From Mesorhizobium huakuii (lineage in GTDB: Bacteria; Pseudomonadota; Alphaproteobacteria; Rhizobiales; Rhizobiaceae): DNA of 64,000 nucleotides. The translations under genes were made by a program, and so were the position numbers. The notes beneath the pieces were generated by a model, which saw only the letters and a program-made list of their open reading frames with translations, was not told the DNA's origin and made no database searches. Numbering within the stretch: position 1 is the first letter of the stretch; each line of letters begins with the position of its first letter. Of this stretch, positions 16,481 through 24,973 are shown piece after piece. Location of the stretch: contig NZ_CP050296.1 in assembly GCF_014189455.1 (NCBI RefSeq), positions 6,258,001 through 6,322,000 on the forward strand, given 5' to 3'.

Positions 16481-17106
16481 CAGTTCGGCCCCGAACACGG
16501 CGCAAAGCGCCCTGCCCCCGCTGTGTCGACCTCGAACCGGAAGGGAACGGGGTCCGACCATGCATAGGTCGAAATCACGTACTCGCCCGGGTCTAGGATC
16601 TCGCCAGTGTCGGTATCGGAATCGACGAGCTCCTGCGGGCCGTCGGCAAGCCCGCCAGTGGAATACTCGAAGATGTGCGTGGCCTTCTCGGAGATTGGGC
16701 TGTCGAGCGACCAGCTGCGATCCGGTGCGATCGTCAACGTCCGATCGCCGTAGACTTCGGTCCACATGAACTCGACGATCTGCCCGTCCTCGACTGCCAG
16801 CTGATAGAAGCTGTTGTCTCGTTCCACGTCGCCGGCAGGGAGACGGAGCGCCCAGGCATTGCCTTGCACCCCGGCGAAGAGGCGCTCGATGAAGGCGTCG
16901 GGACAGTCGAGCATCGTCGGGTTCATTTCGTCCAGCCAGGCGGCAGGGAGCCACCGCCGGCCGTGCTCGACGCCCTCGTCGGCCGCGACACAGGCCGAGC
17001 ACAAATCGAGCTCGACCCAATGGCACGCCACGCCGTCCGTGACGCAGGCGTTGTTTTGGGTGCAGCGGCACACCCGGCAGGCGCGAACGGCGGTGTTGAT
17101 CTTCAT
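16480..17106 (-). CDS. Phage protein with N-terminal Cys-rich zinc-binding-like motif
   Basis: 208 aa from ATG 17106. The N-terminus CRVCRCTQNNACVTDGVACH, followed by LDLCSAC, has six or more Cys in a small area, which suggests a zinc or Fe-S site. The rest is beta-rich (EFMWTEVYGDRTLTIAPDRS) without a known fold. The start overlaps the stop of the upstream gene (ATGA-like, four bases). The longer frame reaching 17436 overlaps the neighbour and is rejected. Confidence 0.6.
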   Translation of the reverse strand: MKINTAVRACRVCRCTQNNACVTDGVACHWVELDLCSACVAADEGVEHGRRWLPAAWLDEMNPTMLDCPDAFIERLFAGVQGNAWALRLPAGDVERDNSFYQLAVEDGQIVEFMWTEVYGDRTLTIAPDRSWSLDSPISEKATHIFEYSTGGLADGPQELVDSDTDTGEILDPGEYVISTYAWSDPVPFRFEVDTAGAGRFAPCSGPN

Positions 17107-17663
17107 TGCACTGTTTCCTTCAAAGCCCGGTCGCGGGCCACATTGAGTTCTTGCAGGGCGACCTCTGATCCACAGGTTTTGGCGAGTTGGCGGTAGCGAG
17201 TGTTGATGTTGAGAGCGACGACGTGATCGCCGGCCGTGAAACCGAAGATCTCGCGCCAGCTGCTCCCGGCAGGCGGAGCCAGGGCGAGCAGGCCACGAAA
17301 CGACGCTCGGACAAGCGCCAGGGTGCCGTGGCGAATCTCGACGCGCCGCGCCTCGACGACGTGATGGATGGCTTGCAGGTTCCCCTCGATCGACGTGTAG
17401 CGATCGATCGGAATGCACACCTGCAGATCGTCCCACACGAACCAGACGGCAACGCCCGAATCCTTCGGCTTGCGCTCTGTCAGCGTGTAGTTCGAGGAAA
17501 TGACGAGGTTCTTCACCGCCTTACCGCTGTCGGCGCCAAAGCGCTTGAGCGATGTCTCGACGTTGGTAATCGATGCCGGCAGCGTGGCCTTGAAGCGCCC
17601 GGCCTCGCGCACCGTCGTGCGCGGAATGAGATCAGGCCACGTCAAAGGAAATTGCGCTGTCAT
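17103..17663 (-). CDS. J-domain-family phage protein (HPD motif not visible)
   Basis: The 186-aa protein matches phage-borne proteins usually named J domain-containing: N-terminal FPLTWPDLIPRT, then NVETSLKRFGA, LVISSNYTLTERKPKDSGVA, CIPIDRYTSIEGNLQAI and FRGLLALAPP, ending in a helical YRQLAKTCGSEVALQELNVA. The last segment resembles J-domain helices II-III, but I do not see the HPD triplet needed to stimulate Hsp70. Its role in the phage is unknown. It is coupled to the genes on both sides. Confidence 0.7.
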   Translation of the reverse strand: MTAQFPLTWPDLIPRTTVREAGRFKATLPASITNVETSLKRFGADSGKAVKNLVISSNYTLTERKPKDSGVAVWFVWDDLQVCIPIDRYTSIEGNLQAIHHVVEARRVEIRHGTLALVRASFRGLLALAPPAGSSWREIFGFTAGDHVVALNINTRYRQLAKTCGSEVALQELNVARDRALKETVQ

Positions 17664-18196
17664 GGCTTCTTGCTCCGTTTGAAGGGTGTGGCGGCGCTGT
17701 CACCGGTTTTCGCCAGCCCGGCAAGGCTGGTGACAGGAATGGGGTGCTCGCCGAGCTCGGCCTGTCTCGTGAAGTTGACGACGTGTCCGACCGCTCGGCC
17801 GCCGCTGGTGAAAACCATCGCCGTGTGTCGGCTGCGGGCGGCGCTGATGGCGTCGGCATAGCGCACGAAGTCACCGACAAGGATCGAGTGCCCCCAGCCG
17901 CCGGCGGCCGGTAGAAGTTCGAGCACGCGGTAATTGTTCGGGTGCCGTGGAAAGATCGACACCCGGTCGGTAAGCCCGGTGGTGCCGGCATTGGTGACAA
18001 ACCACTCGACGTCGCGGTCGCTGGTGTCGCCGGCGGTCTCGTAAATGACGCCGATCGCGGCCAGCCCCGGCCGAGAGCCGAGGCCGAACACCGAAAGCAC
18101 GATTTCGTTGGTGAAGCTGGTTCCGCGCGTCGGCGGCCGATCTGCGAGCACATAGCCGGCCGCGAGCAGGACTTTGCGGGCATCGGCGACGTTCAA
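17660..18196 (-). CDS. Hypothetical phage protein (178 aa)
   Basis: Starts with TTG 18196 (reading NVADARKVLLAAGYVLADRP) and overlaps the next gene by four bases. It has Gly-rich and beta-like stretches (ELLPAAGGWGHSILVGDFVR) and a basic end (PFKRSKKP). There is no recognised domain. It is the second or first gene of the leftward operon at the prophage end. Confidence 0.55.
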   Translation of the reverse strand: MNVADARKVLLAAGYVLADRPPTRGTSFTNEIVLSVFGLGSRPGLAAIGVIYETAGDTSDRDVEWFVTNAGTTGLTDRVSIFPRHPNNYRVLELLPAAGGWGHSILVGDFVRYADAISAARSRHTAMVFTSGGRAVGHVVNFTRQAELGEHPIPVTSLAGLAKTGDSAATPFKRSKKP

Positions 18197-18258
18197 CGGC
18201 GCGATCCCTTAGTGCGCCACTCGGTGACTTTGCCGGTGGCGATGTCGACCACTTCCAT
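18193..18258 (-). CDS. Possible leader peptide or truncated frame before the leftward phage operon
   Basis: ATG 18258 opens a 21-codon frame (MEVVDIATGKVTEWRTKGSR) whose stop overlaps the TTG start of the next gene. The frame is also open further upstream toward the att region, so it may be the remnant of a longer gene. Its translation is uncertain. Confidence 0.3.
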   Translation of the reverse strand: MEVVDIATGKVTEWRTKGSRR

Positions 18259-18295
18259 TGGCACGGGACGGGTTGCCACTAGCGTGCCGCAAAGG

Positions 18296-18314
18296 CTGTA
18301 CAGATACCGTACAG
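18296..18314. promoter_or_regulatory. Palindromic operator-like site at head of leftward phage operon
   Basis: CTGTAC (18296-18301) and GTACAG (18309-18314) form an inverted repeat with a 7-bp centre. It lies just upstream of the leftward phage operon and about 65 bases from the half-tRNA. It could be a repressor operator or an integrase/excisionase site; neither can be proved from sequence. Confidence 0.45.
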
Positions 18315-18379
18315 AAACCACCCGGTGTTTTCGGCTTGTTCACGGTAGATTGGGGGGCTTAGAGCCCGAGAAACGCCGG

Positions 18380-18434
18380 GAGCACTTCTTTCACACGGGT
18401 GGGGTCGCAGGTTCAATCCCTGCATCGCCCACCA
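18380..18434 (+). tRNA. 3' half of a tRNA (probably tRNA-Val, CAC-type loop): prophage attachment site
   Basis: GAGCAC then a TTCACAC loop, variable region, T arm GCAGG-TTCAATC-CCTGC and the end ATCGCCC-A-CCA are read here. The matching 5' acceptor GGGCGAT and a D arm are missing upstream, so this is not a working tRNA. The anticodon stem is poorly paired. The arrangement is what remains at one end after integration into a tRNA 3' end; the intact tRNA should lie at the other prophage end, before this window. Prophage genes stop here and core-like genes begin. Confidence 0.7.
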
Positions 18435-18460
18435 TTTCCCTTCCTGAAATTGCACAGCAG

Positions 18461-18733
18461 CTAGCAGCTGCAGCTCGCCCCTTCCCCGCCAAAATTCTTC
18501 TGGGCGAAATTCAAGGCGCTGCTGTAGCTCGTGTAGCTCTGGAACTGGCAGACGTTGGAGCCGCGCCGTACCTTCATCTGCTCGAGATCCCAGAACGACA
18601 CCTCGATGCGGTCGTCGGCGCAATAGACCGTGTAGCGTTCGGGTTCCAGCGCCCTGGCTTTCTGCACGGGCATGGAAACGGCCGGGATGGAAAGCACTGA
18701 CAATGCAAGCATGACGACGTGACGCGTGCGCAT
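18461..18733 (-). CDS. Small secreted protein, unknown function (90 aa)
   Basis: ATG 18733 gives MRTRHVVMLALSVLSIPAVS, a signal peptide ending near ARA. The mature part contains CADDRIEVSFWDLEQMKVRR, a Cys near NVCQFQ and a CSC end, so disulfides in the periplasm are possible. I do not recognise the family. It is the first host-type gene beyond the prophage border, only 26 bases away. Confidence 0.55.
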   Translation of the reverse strand: MRTRHVVMLALSVLSIPAVSMPVQKARALEPERYTVYCADDRIEVSFWDLEQMKVRRGSNVCQFQSYTSYSSALNFAQKNFGGEGASCSC

Positions 18734-18917
18734 ATGGACCCCCAAATGAACCGCCAGCAGTATGGCCACGATATTGGAGCGGCGCATCGTGGTTTTTTGG
18801 CGGATGTTTTTCCTTCTGGGCGACTGCAAATCGATGGACTGAATGGTCCCGCATTCCAGCTACGGAACAAACCGGAGCGCCAGCGAGTTTCTGTCGACCG
18901 AAACTTGAGGGAAAGCC

Positions 18918-19175
18918 ATGTCCAGATTTCTGCTGGCGACCAGCGTCGCCGTTCTTCTCGCCTCCGGGCCGGCCTTCGCCGCGGATGAAGCTCCGCTGCC
19001 GCCGCCCAACGCCAAGAAGCTGTCGGAGATCCTTGCCAAGGTCGAGCAGCGCGACGGCTTTCGCTACGTGAAGGAGGTCGACTGGGACAAAGACGCCTAC
19101 ACCGTCACCTACTACACCTCGGACAAGGCAAAGGTCGAAATCACCTACGATCCGGTGACAGCCGAACCAAAGTAA
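18918..19175 (+). CDS. Secreted PepSY-like small protein
   Basis: 85 aa with a signal peptide (MSRFLLATSVAVLLASGPAF, cleaved near AFA). The mature domain, LPPPNAKKLSEILAKVEQRD to KEVDWDKDAYTVTYYTSDKA, has the size and pattern of a single PepSY domain, a periplasmic module often linked to protease inhibition. The role here is unknown. GGGAAAG precedes the ATG. Confidence 0.65.
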   Translation: MSRFLLATSVAVLLASGPAFAADEAPLPPPNAKKLSEILAKVEQRDGFRYVKEVDWDKDAYTVTYYTSDKAKVEITYDPVTAEPK

Positions 19176-19341
19176 GGTTCGCCAAAACAAGTTTCGCGGG
19201 AGGCCTCCTGATCGATCGTGAGTGCGCTCGCTCTGCGCATTTCAGCGACAAATAGGCGTGCCCAAAATTGTCCATCCTTGGCGCGTGATATGCGCGCCGG
19301 GCGCAGGCCGCGCCTTGGGCAATCCTGTTGGCTTGGGGGCC

Positions 19342-20085
19342 ATGATGCGATCTTCCGTTCGAACCTATTCTTTGCCTGCGCTCGCCTTCGTCCTGGCCGC
19401 TGGCATCCTTGGACCCGCTCCGGCGCGCGCGGACGGACCATCCTTCGACTGCGCCAAGGCAAGCCTGCCGGCGGAGAAGGCGATCTGCGCCGACCCGCAG
19501 CTGTCGGCCATCGATCTGCTGGTGGCCAAGGCTTACAAGGGTTTCGAGCCGGCATTCGGCGGCGACAAGCGCAAGATCGCCCGCGGGCTGATCGCCGACC
19601 GCAATGCCTGCAAGAGCGATACCGCCTGCATCGTCAGCGCGCTGAACAACGCTTTGCAGACCTATGGCAACGCGCCGTCCTGGGTGCAGGACTACAACAT
19701 CGCGCTGATCGGTAAGAAGGCGCTGGACGTCGCCGCGCGCAACCCCGGCAACAAGGATCAGCCCCTGCCCTCGGCCGTCGGGCAATGCGCCACCACTCAC
19801 ATCAAGACGCTGACCACGCGGCTTGGCGACGATCCGTTGGAAACCGCCTCTCCCGACGCGGGCAGCGCCGCCACCTTCACCAATGGCGGCGGGGCCGTCT
19901 CCTATGATCGCGAGCCGGGCCTCGCCGCCTCGAAGGTCGGCGAACCCGTCGTGATGTGCCTGATCGCGATTCCCAGGGACTGCCCTAGGGATGACGACCG
20001 CGGTCGGGTCTATTATTCGCTGGACCTCGTCGCCAAGGGCAGCTGGGCCCTGCCGGACTCCGAGCATCTGTGCGGCGGCGCCTGA
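19342..20085 (+). CDS. Secreted protein with LprI/DUF1311-like N-terminal domain
   Basis: ATG 19342 (with ATG 19345 next to it) has GGGGG just upstream and starts a signal peptide ending near ARA. The mature part begins FDCAKASLPAEKAICADPQL, the Cys pattern of LprI/DUF1311 lysozyme-inhibitor-like domains, followed by RNACKSDTACIVSALNNAL. The C-terminal half is unassigned. It probably acts in the periplasm. The longer in-frame start at 19222 lacks support. Confidence 0.65.
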   Translation: MMRSSVRTYSLPALAFVLAAGILGPAPARADGPSFDCAKASLPAEKAICADPQLSAIDLLVAKAYKGFEPAFGGDKRKIARGLIADRNACKSDTACIVSALNNALQTYGNAPSWVQDYNIALIGKKALDVAARNPGNKDQPLPSAVGQCATTHIKTLTTRLGDDPLETASPDAGSAATFTNGGGAVSYDREPGLAASKVGEPVVMCLIAIPRDCPRDDDRGRVYYSLDLVAKGSWALPDSEHLCGGA

Positions 20086-20208
20086 TCAGCACCGCGTCGC
20101 GATCCACACGAAAGCCTGCCAAAGCGGCCCGCTCTGTGCCCACTCTTGCGCCGGATCGTCTTTGATGGCTGATTGGAACGGTTGACTGCGCCGCATGGGG
20201 GGATGGGC

Positions 20209-20688
20209 ATGGCGACGGCGAAGTATGTGATGAAGCGCATCCTGATGATGCTGGCCGGTTATCTCGTCGCCGTATTGGTCGGCCTGGTCGCTGTCGTTGC
20301 GATCTATGCCGCGCTCAGTTCCCTGCCAAACGCGCCGGCCTATTTCGACATCATGGGCGTCAGCCCGATCGCGGCCCTGCTGGTGCCGCCGCTCGGCATG
20401 TTCGTCTATTTCCTGACGATTATCGTGACCGGACTGCAGACGCTGATCTTCGCGCTGATCGCCGAGTTCTTCTCGTTGCGCAATTTTCTGCTGCACATGT
20501 TTTTCGGTGCCGCTGCCGCCGCCGGCGGCTTCTTCCTGATCTGGCCGGTTCCGGCGGAGGACATGGACCCCGAGCGCTGGGCCGACATCGGCATCATCGC
20601 CGCCGCCGGCCTTGTCGCCGGATTGATCTATTGGCTGATCGCCGGGCGGGAGGCGGGTTTCCGCCGCCCGTTGTCGCAGCAATTCTGA
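20209..20688 (+). CDS. Integral membrane protein, unknown function
   Basis: About 159 aa from ATG 20209 with a G-rich ribosome site; ATG 20203 is equally in frame. Four or five membrane helices are visible (for example LAGYLVAVLVGLVAVVAIYA and the AAAAAGGFFLIW segment). The pattern is typical of small conserved rhizobial inner-membrane proteins without assigned function. Confidence 0.6.
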   Translation: MATAKYVMKRILMMLAGYLVAVLVGLVAVVAIYAALSSLPNAPAYFDIMGVSPIAALLVPPLGMFVYFLTIIVTGLQTLIFALIAEFFSLRNFLLHMFFGAAAAAGGFFLIWPVPAEDMDPERWADIGIIAAAGLVAGLIYWLIAGREAGFRRPLSQQF

Positions 20689-20691
20689 CGA

Positions 20692-22578
20692 TCAGCTCGA
20701 CGGCGAGCGTACCGCCTCGGTCGCATCCAGTGCCTGCTTCAGCCGGGAGTCGCGGTCGTAGACGTCGCTGAAATACTCGACCTTGCCGGACATGTCAGGC
20801 CATGCAGTGAAATAGGCGACATAGACCGGGATCTTGCGCGTCACATCCTCGGTCGAATGGCCGTGCTTCAGCTTCTCGGCGATGTAGTCGACCGAAGTGC
20901 CAAGCACCGCCGCCGCCATGCCGCGCGGATCCTGCAGGCGCACGCAGCCATGGCTGAGCGCACGCATATCCTGCTTGAAGAACGATTTCTGCGGCGTGTC
21001 GTGCATGTAGATCGCGTGCTTGTTGGGGAACAGGATCTTCAGTTCGCCCAGCGCATTGGCCTCACTCGGCTGCTGGCGCACGCTGTAGGGAATGTTGGCG
21101 CCATAGGCGCCCCAATTGACCGCCGATGAGGGAATGCGCTTGCCGCGCGAATCGGTCACCTCGTAGCCGGCACGATCGAGATAGCCGGGATCGCTGCGCA
21201 ATCTGGGCAGCATCTCGTTGACGATGATCGACTGCGGCACGCCCCAATAGGGATGGAAGTCGACCTGCTTGATCTGGTCGTAGAAGAAGGCCGTCTGGTT
21301 GGTGACCCGGCCGACGACGACGCGCGTCTTCAGCTTCTCCTCGCCATTGTCGATGTAGCTGGCGGTGAACGCCGGCTGGTTGATGAAGACACGCGGGCTG
21401 CCGAGATCGGAGGGCAGCCAGCGCAGTTCCTCCAGCGCCACCTGCACCTTGAGCAGCTTGTCGGCCTTCGACGTGCCGGCCAGCAAGGCGACGGTGCGCG
21501 GACCGATGACGCCGTCGCCCTTCATGCCTTCCTTCACCTGCACCGCCTTGATCAGCGGCACCAGTTCGGGAACGTAGACCTCACTGGTCGCCAGCCGCGA
21601 CAGCAGCTCGCCATAGGTGCCGCCCATATCGTCATCGAGACTGCGCGCGATCAGCGACAGCAGTTTTGGCAATTCGGGGCTGGTCTCGCCCGGCTTCAGC
21701 AGCAGCTTGGGATCGACGACGATCTCGTTCTCGGCACTGGCCTGCAGCGCTTCCAGCTCGACGCGCAGCGCCTGATACTCCGCATTCTGCGGATGCCGCG
21801 ATTCGAGGTAGGTGCGCACTTCCTGCGTATGCGCCAGCGTCTTCAGCACGCCGACCATGTCGAGCGGCTTAGCCGGGAAATCATAGTAGCCGGTCATCCG
21901 GTTGGGCTCGACACGGCCGTTCTGCGCATCATGGGCGTAGCGCAGGACGCGCGCCGACAGCGCCATCTCGAAGCGCACGAGTTCCCTGAGCTTGGCCGCG
22001 TCGTCCGTTGAGGCTGAATTGGCGGCGGGCACATCGACCGTGTAGTCGGCGGGCGTGAGCCCATAGCTTGCGGCCTCGCCCAGCACCCGCACCGCATCCT
22101 GGGCGCGGCTGTTGAGGCTGGTTCCGTTCACCCAGATGAAGTCCGGATTGGCTGAATAATAGGCGATCAATGCCTTGGCGATATCGGGTTCGGCATAGAG
22201 CTCGTAGTCGCTCAAGCTGGCAATAGCGTCGTGGAAAGCGGCTCCGGTGGCCGATGGAACGAACGCGGCATCCTGCGCCGCCGCGGGCTGCGGTGCCGCG
22301 GTCAACGCCGAGAAGTCGACGCGCACAAGTTTGTCGGCCTTGTAGGTGTAGTAGGATGGGCCGCTGATCTTCACGCCACCACCGCCGCCGCCGGCCGGTG
22401 CTTTGGGTCTGTGCTTTGGTGGCGGAGGCGGAAACTCGCCCTGCGGCTCATGCCTGATGCCGCCGCCGAACAGCATGTCGAACAGCCCTTGCGCACCAGC
22501 CTGAGGCGCGCCGAGGGCGAGCGTTGCCGCGATCGCCACAAGCGGCATCGCGGTTGCTTTTTTACCGAGAAATTTCAT
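20692..22578 (-). CDS. Murein L,D-transpeptidase (YkuD domain, YcbB/LdtD-like)
   Basis: 628 aa with a signal peptide (MKFLGKKATAMPLVAIAATL, cleaved near AGAQ), a Pro/Gly-rich linker at residues 45-75, a scaffold region, a peptidoglycan-binding-like stretch (KEGMKGDGVIGPRTVALLAG, about residue 355) and a C-terminal YkuD catalytic domain. The catalytic motif is SHGCVRLQDP near residue 548, with the nucleophile Cys. It makes 3-3 cross-links or attaches proteins to peptidoglycan in the periplasm. Length fits the large LdtD-type enzymes. Confidence 0.9.
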   Translation of the reverse strand: MKFLGKKATAMPLVAIAATLALGAPQAGAQGLFDMLFGGGIRHEPQGEFPPPPPKHRPKAPAGGGGGGVKISGPSYYTYKADKLVRVDFSALTAAPQPAAAQDAAFVPSATGAAFHDAIASLSDYELYAEPDIAKALIAYYSANPDFIWVNGTSLNSRAQDAVRVLGEAASYGLTPADYTVDVPAANSASTDDAAKLRELVRFEMALSARVLRYAHDAQNGRVEPNRMTGYYDFPAKPLDMVGVLKTLAHTQEVRTYLESRHPQNAEYQALRVELEALQASAENEIVVDPKLLLKPGETSPELPKLLSLIARSLDDDMGGTYGELLSRLATSEVYVPELVPLIKAVQVKEGMKGDGVIGPRTVALLAGTSKADKLLKVQVALEELRWLPSDLGSPRVFINQPAFTASYIDNGEEKLKTRVVVGRVTNQTAFFYDQIKQVDFHPYWGVPQSIIVNEMLPRLRSDPGYLDRAGYEVTDSRGKRIPSSAVNWGAYGANIPYSVRQQPSEANALGELKILFPNKHAIYMHDTPQKSFFKQDMRALSHGCVRLQDPRGMAAAVLGTSVDYIAEKLKHGHSTEDVTRKIPVYVAYFTAWPDMSGKVEYFSDVYDRDSRLKQALDATEAVRSPSS

Positions 22579-23181
22579 GGATCACCCGCTCCGGCCGCAA
22601 CCGGTTCCCGTTCCGCACGCAAGACCGTCTCGCCCACCGCATGGCGGATGTAAGGCGCGACTATACCGATTCATACCGATTTCGTTAAGCTTTCATAAAT
22701 TTCGGAAAGCCTGTTGCAGAACGGTTTCACAACATCGTGACGGCGGGAGCGCGGGTGTTTTCGCTCCCGCCCAAGCACTCCTTGAAAATCAGGCGTTGGC
22801 GCCGCCATCGATGGTCAATGCGGCGCCGGTTACGAAACGTCCTTCCGGGCCGGCGAGCCAGGCAACCATGCCGGCAATGTCGTCGGCCTTGCCGAATCGC
22901 GGCGTCGCCATCTTCTGGCGCTGGTGTTCGGCATGCGGTCCGTCCGCCGGGTTCATGTCGGTGTCGGTCGAGCCGGGATGGACGATATTGGCGGTGATGC
23001 CGCGCGGACCGAGGTCGCGCGCGAGAGCCTTGGTCAGGCCGACCAGCGCCGCCTTGCTGGTGGAATAGGCGCCGAGGCTGGTGTCGGTGACGCGTTCGGC
23101 GAGATTGCTGCCGATCGAGATGATCCTGCCGCCCTCGCCCAAGTGCCTTGCCGCCGCCTTCGAGGCGATGAACAGATGGGG

Positions 23182-24600
23182 TGATTGGGGTCTCGGCCGA
23201 GCCAGATGATGGCGGCTGCTCCTGTCGAAATGTGAAAACGTGGTCGATGTGAGTCGCCACAAACATTTGGAAGGAGCAGCCATGAAGTACTTTGCCGGAC
23301 TGGACGTGTCTTTGGAAGAGACCTCTATTTGCATTGTCGACGAGACTGGCCGGATCGTGAAGGAGGCGAGAGCGTTGAGCGATCCGCAGGCGTTGTGTGA
23401 CGCGCTGAAGGGGACCGGCTTGCCGCTTGAGCGGATCGGCCTGGAAGCGTGCTCGCTGACGGCCTGGCTTCACGATGGATTGCACGCCGAAGGCTTGCCG
23501 GCGATCTGCATCGAGACGCGGCAGGCCAATGCGGCGATGAAGACCATGCCCAACAAGACCGATCGCAATGACGCCCGCGCGCTGGCGCAGATCATGCGCA
23601 CCGGCTGGTATCAGCAGGTGCACGTCAAGAGCCGGCAGTGCCGGCTTTGGCGCTCGCTGCTGGTTGCCCGCCGCACGGTGCTGAACGAGATGCGTTCGAT
23701 CGAGAACGTGGTGCGGGCGATGCTGCGCGAGGCCGGCGTCAAACTGGGCTTGCCGTCGCGCAGCGCTTTTGCCGGCCGCGTGCGGGAACTGGCCGGCGCC
23801 GACGCCCAGATGATGGCGATGGTCGAGCCGCTGCTTGCGATCCTCGCCGTCATGCTGGGAGAGTTCGCCCGCCTGACCAAGCAGGTTCTCGATATCGTGC
23901 GCAAGGAGGAAGTCTGCCGGCGGCTGATGAGCGCGCCGGGCGTCGGGCCGATCACCGCGCTTGCCTTCCGCGCCACGATCGACCGGCCGGAGCGGTTCGG
24001 CTCGTCGCGGGCGGTAGGAGCGCATCTGGGGCTGACGCCGGCGCGCTACCAGTCCGGCGAGACCGACATCCAGGGAAGGGTCAGCCGCTGCGGCGATGAA
24101 CTCGCCCGCACCGCCCTCTACGAGGCAGCGCATTCGCTGCTCGTGCGATCGAAGAAGTGGTCGAGCCTCAGGGCCTGGGGCATGACCATCGCCAGGCGCC
24201 GGGGCATGGCGCGGGCGCGGGTGGCGGTGGCCCGCAAGCTGGCGGTCATCCTGCATCGCATGTGGGCCGAGGCAACCGAATTCCGCTTTGGAAAGGAGCC
24301 TGCCGCGGCGGCGGCGTGAACCGAGGCCAATCAAAGGAACACGCAACACGAACAAAGCCTTCGCCCGAAACGGCGATGCCCGGATCGTTCCGTGGGGACG
24401 ATGGGCGAGGCGATCTCGTTGAGAGTCCCGAACCTGCCGGCCAAAACTCGGCAAAGTCGTGAAACAGATTGAGACGCCTCGCTCTCCTGACCCCATCATG
24501 CGGCGGCCAGAGCGCCGACCGCGAAGAGAAGCGAGTGACCCACGGAACGGTCCAGAAAAAAGTGCAGGAGCATCTTGACCTCAACGACCCCAATCAGAGA
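23182..24600 (+). mobile_element. IS110 family insertion sequence, IS1111-like
   Basis: The element is about 1.42 kb. Inverted repeats TGATTGGGGTC (23182-23192) and its complement (24586-24596) lie at or near the ends, as in the IS1111 subgroup. One transposase gene fills most of it; the 24320-24585 part has no gene. The flanks show GGGG on both sides (23178-23181 and 24601-24604). Removing the element and one GG pair would restore the SDR frame, which suggests a 2-bp duplication. Confidence 0.85.
23282..24319 (+). CDS. IS110 family transposase
   Basis: 345 aa from ATG 23282, which has GGAAGGAG upstream. The N-terminal DEDD-type (RuvC-like) domain shows YFAGLDVSLEE with the first Asp, LEACSLT with Glu near residue 61, and NKTDRNDARALA. 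The C-terminal domain carries SAPGVGPITALAFRATIDRP (about residue 218) and the SRCGDELARTALYEAAH block with the conserved Ser-region sequence of IS110 enzymes. The gene is full length, so the element may still be active. Confidence 0.95.
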   Translation: MKYFAGLDVSLEETSICIVDETGRIVKEARALSDPQALCDALKGTGLPLERIGLEACSLTAWLHDGLHAEGLPAICIETRQANAAMKTMPNKTDRNDARALAQIMRTGWYQQVHVKSRQCRLWRSLLVARRTVLNEMRSIENVVRAMLREAGVKLGLPSRSAFAGRVRELAGADAQMMAMVEPLLAILAVMLGEFARLTKQVLDIVRKEEVCRRLMSAPGVGPITALAFRATIDRPERFGSSRAVGAHLGLTPARYQSGETDIQGRVSRCGDELARTALYEAAHSLLVRSKKWSSLRAWGMTIARRRGMARARVAVARKLAVILHRMWAEATEFRFGKEPAAAAA

Positions 24601-24973
24601 GGGGCTCTCAGATTGACCGACATGGTCTCATCGAAGTCGGCTAACGACAATGTATCGATGGGTGCGGCGCGCCAGATGCCGGCGCTGTTGACCAGGATAT
24701 CGAGCCGTCCGAATGCAGCGACGGCCTCATCGACGGCCCTGTCTATGGCCTCGGCGTCCCGATTATCGGCCTTGATTGCGACGGCGCGGCCGCCCTTGGC
24801 CTCAATCTCGGCGACGACCGAGTGGGCCTGTTCCTCGCCATGCACATAGGTCAGGGGCAACATCGGCGCCGTCGGCCGCGAGCCTTCGCGCGATCGCCGC
24901 TCCGATGCCGCGGCTGCCACCGGTGACGAGTGCCACTTTGCCGTTCAAATTTCTGGAAGACATTGGTTTCTCC

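Larger units (their letters stand above)
22789..24963 (-). pseudogene. SDR-family oxidoreductase, split by an IS110-type element and frameshifted
   Basis: The N-terminal part (24963-24601) reads [20 protein letters not shown] with the Rossmann GGSRGIG motif. At the GGGG run 24854-24857 one extra base shifts the frame; without it the protein continues [18 protein letters not shown]. At VNLRAP the IS element begins. The C-terminal part (23181-22789) resumes HLFIASKAA and holds the catalytic YSTSK motif (AYSTSKAALVGLTKALARDL) and the ending LTIDGGANA. The enzyme would have been an NAD(P)-dependent reductase of about 245 aa. It faces a TetR gene that probably controls it. Confidence 0.88.

Noticed and set aside
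18380..18434. Intact tRNA gene
   Set aside because: There is no 5' acceptor strand or D arm, and the anticodon stem is weak. Only the 3' half is present.
18279..19190. 303-codon - strand frame ending in MQGLNLRPHPCERSA
   Set aside because: It reads across the half-tRNA on the wrong strand and overlaps better genes. This end sequence is a known tRNA artefact.
22727..24499. 590-codon - strand frame across the IS element
   Set aside because: It is antisense to the IS110 transposase and fuses SDR sequence in the wrong frame.
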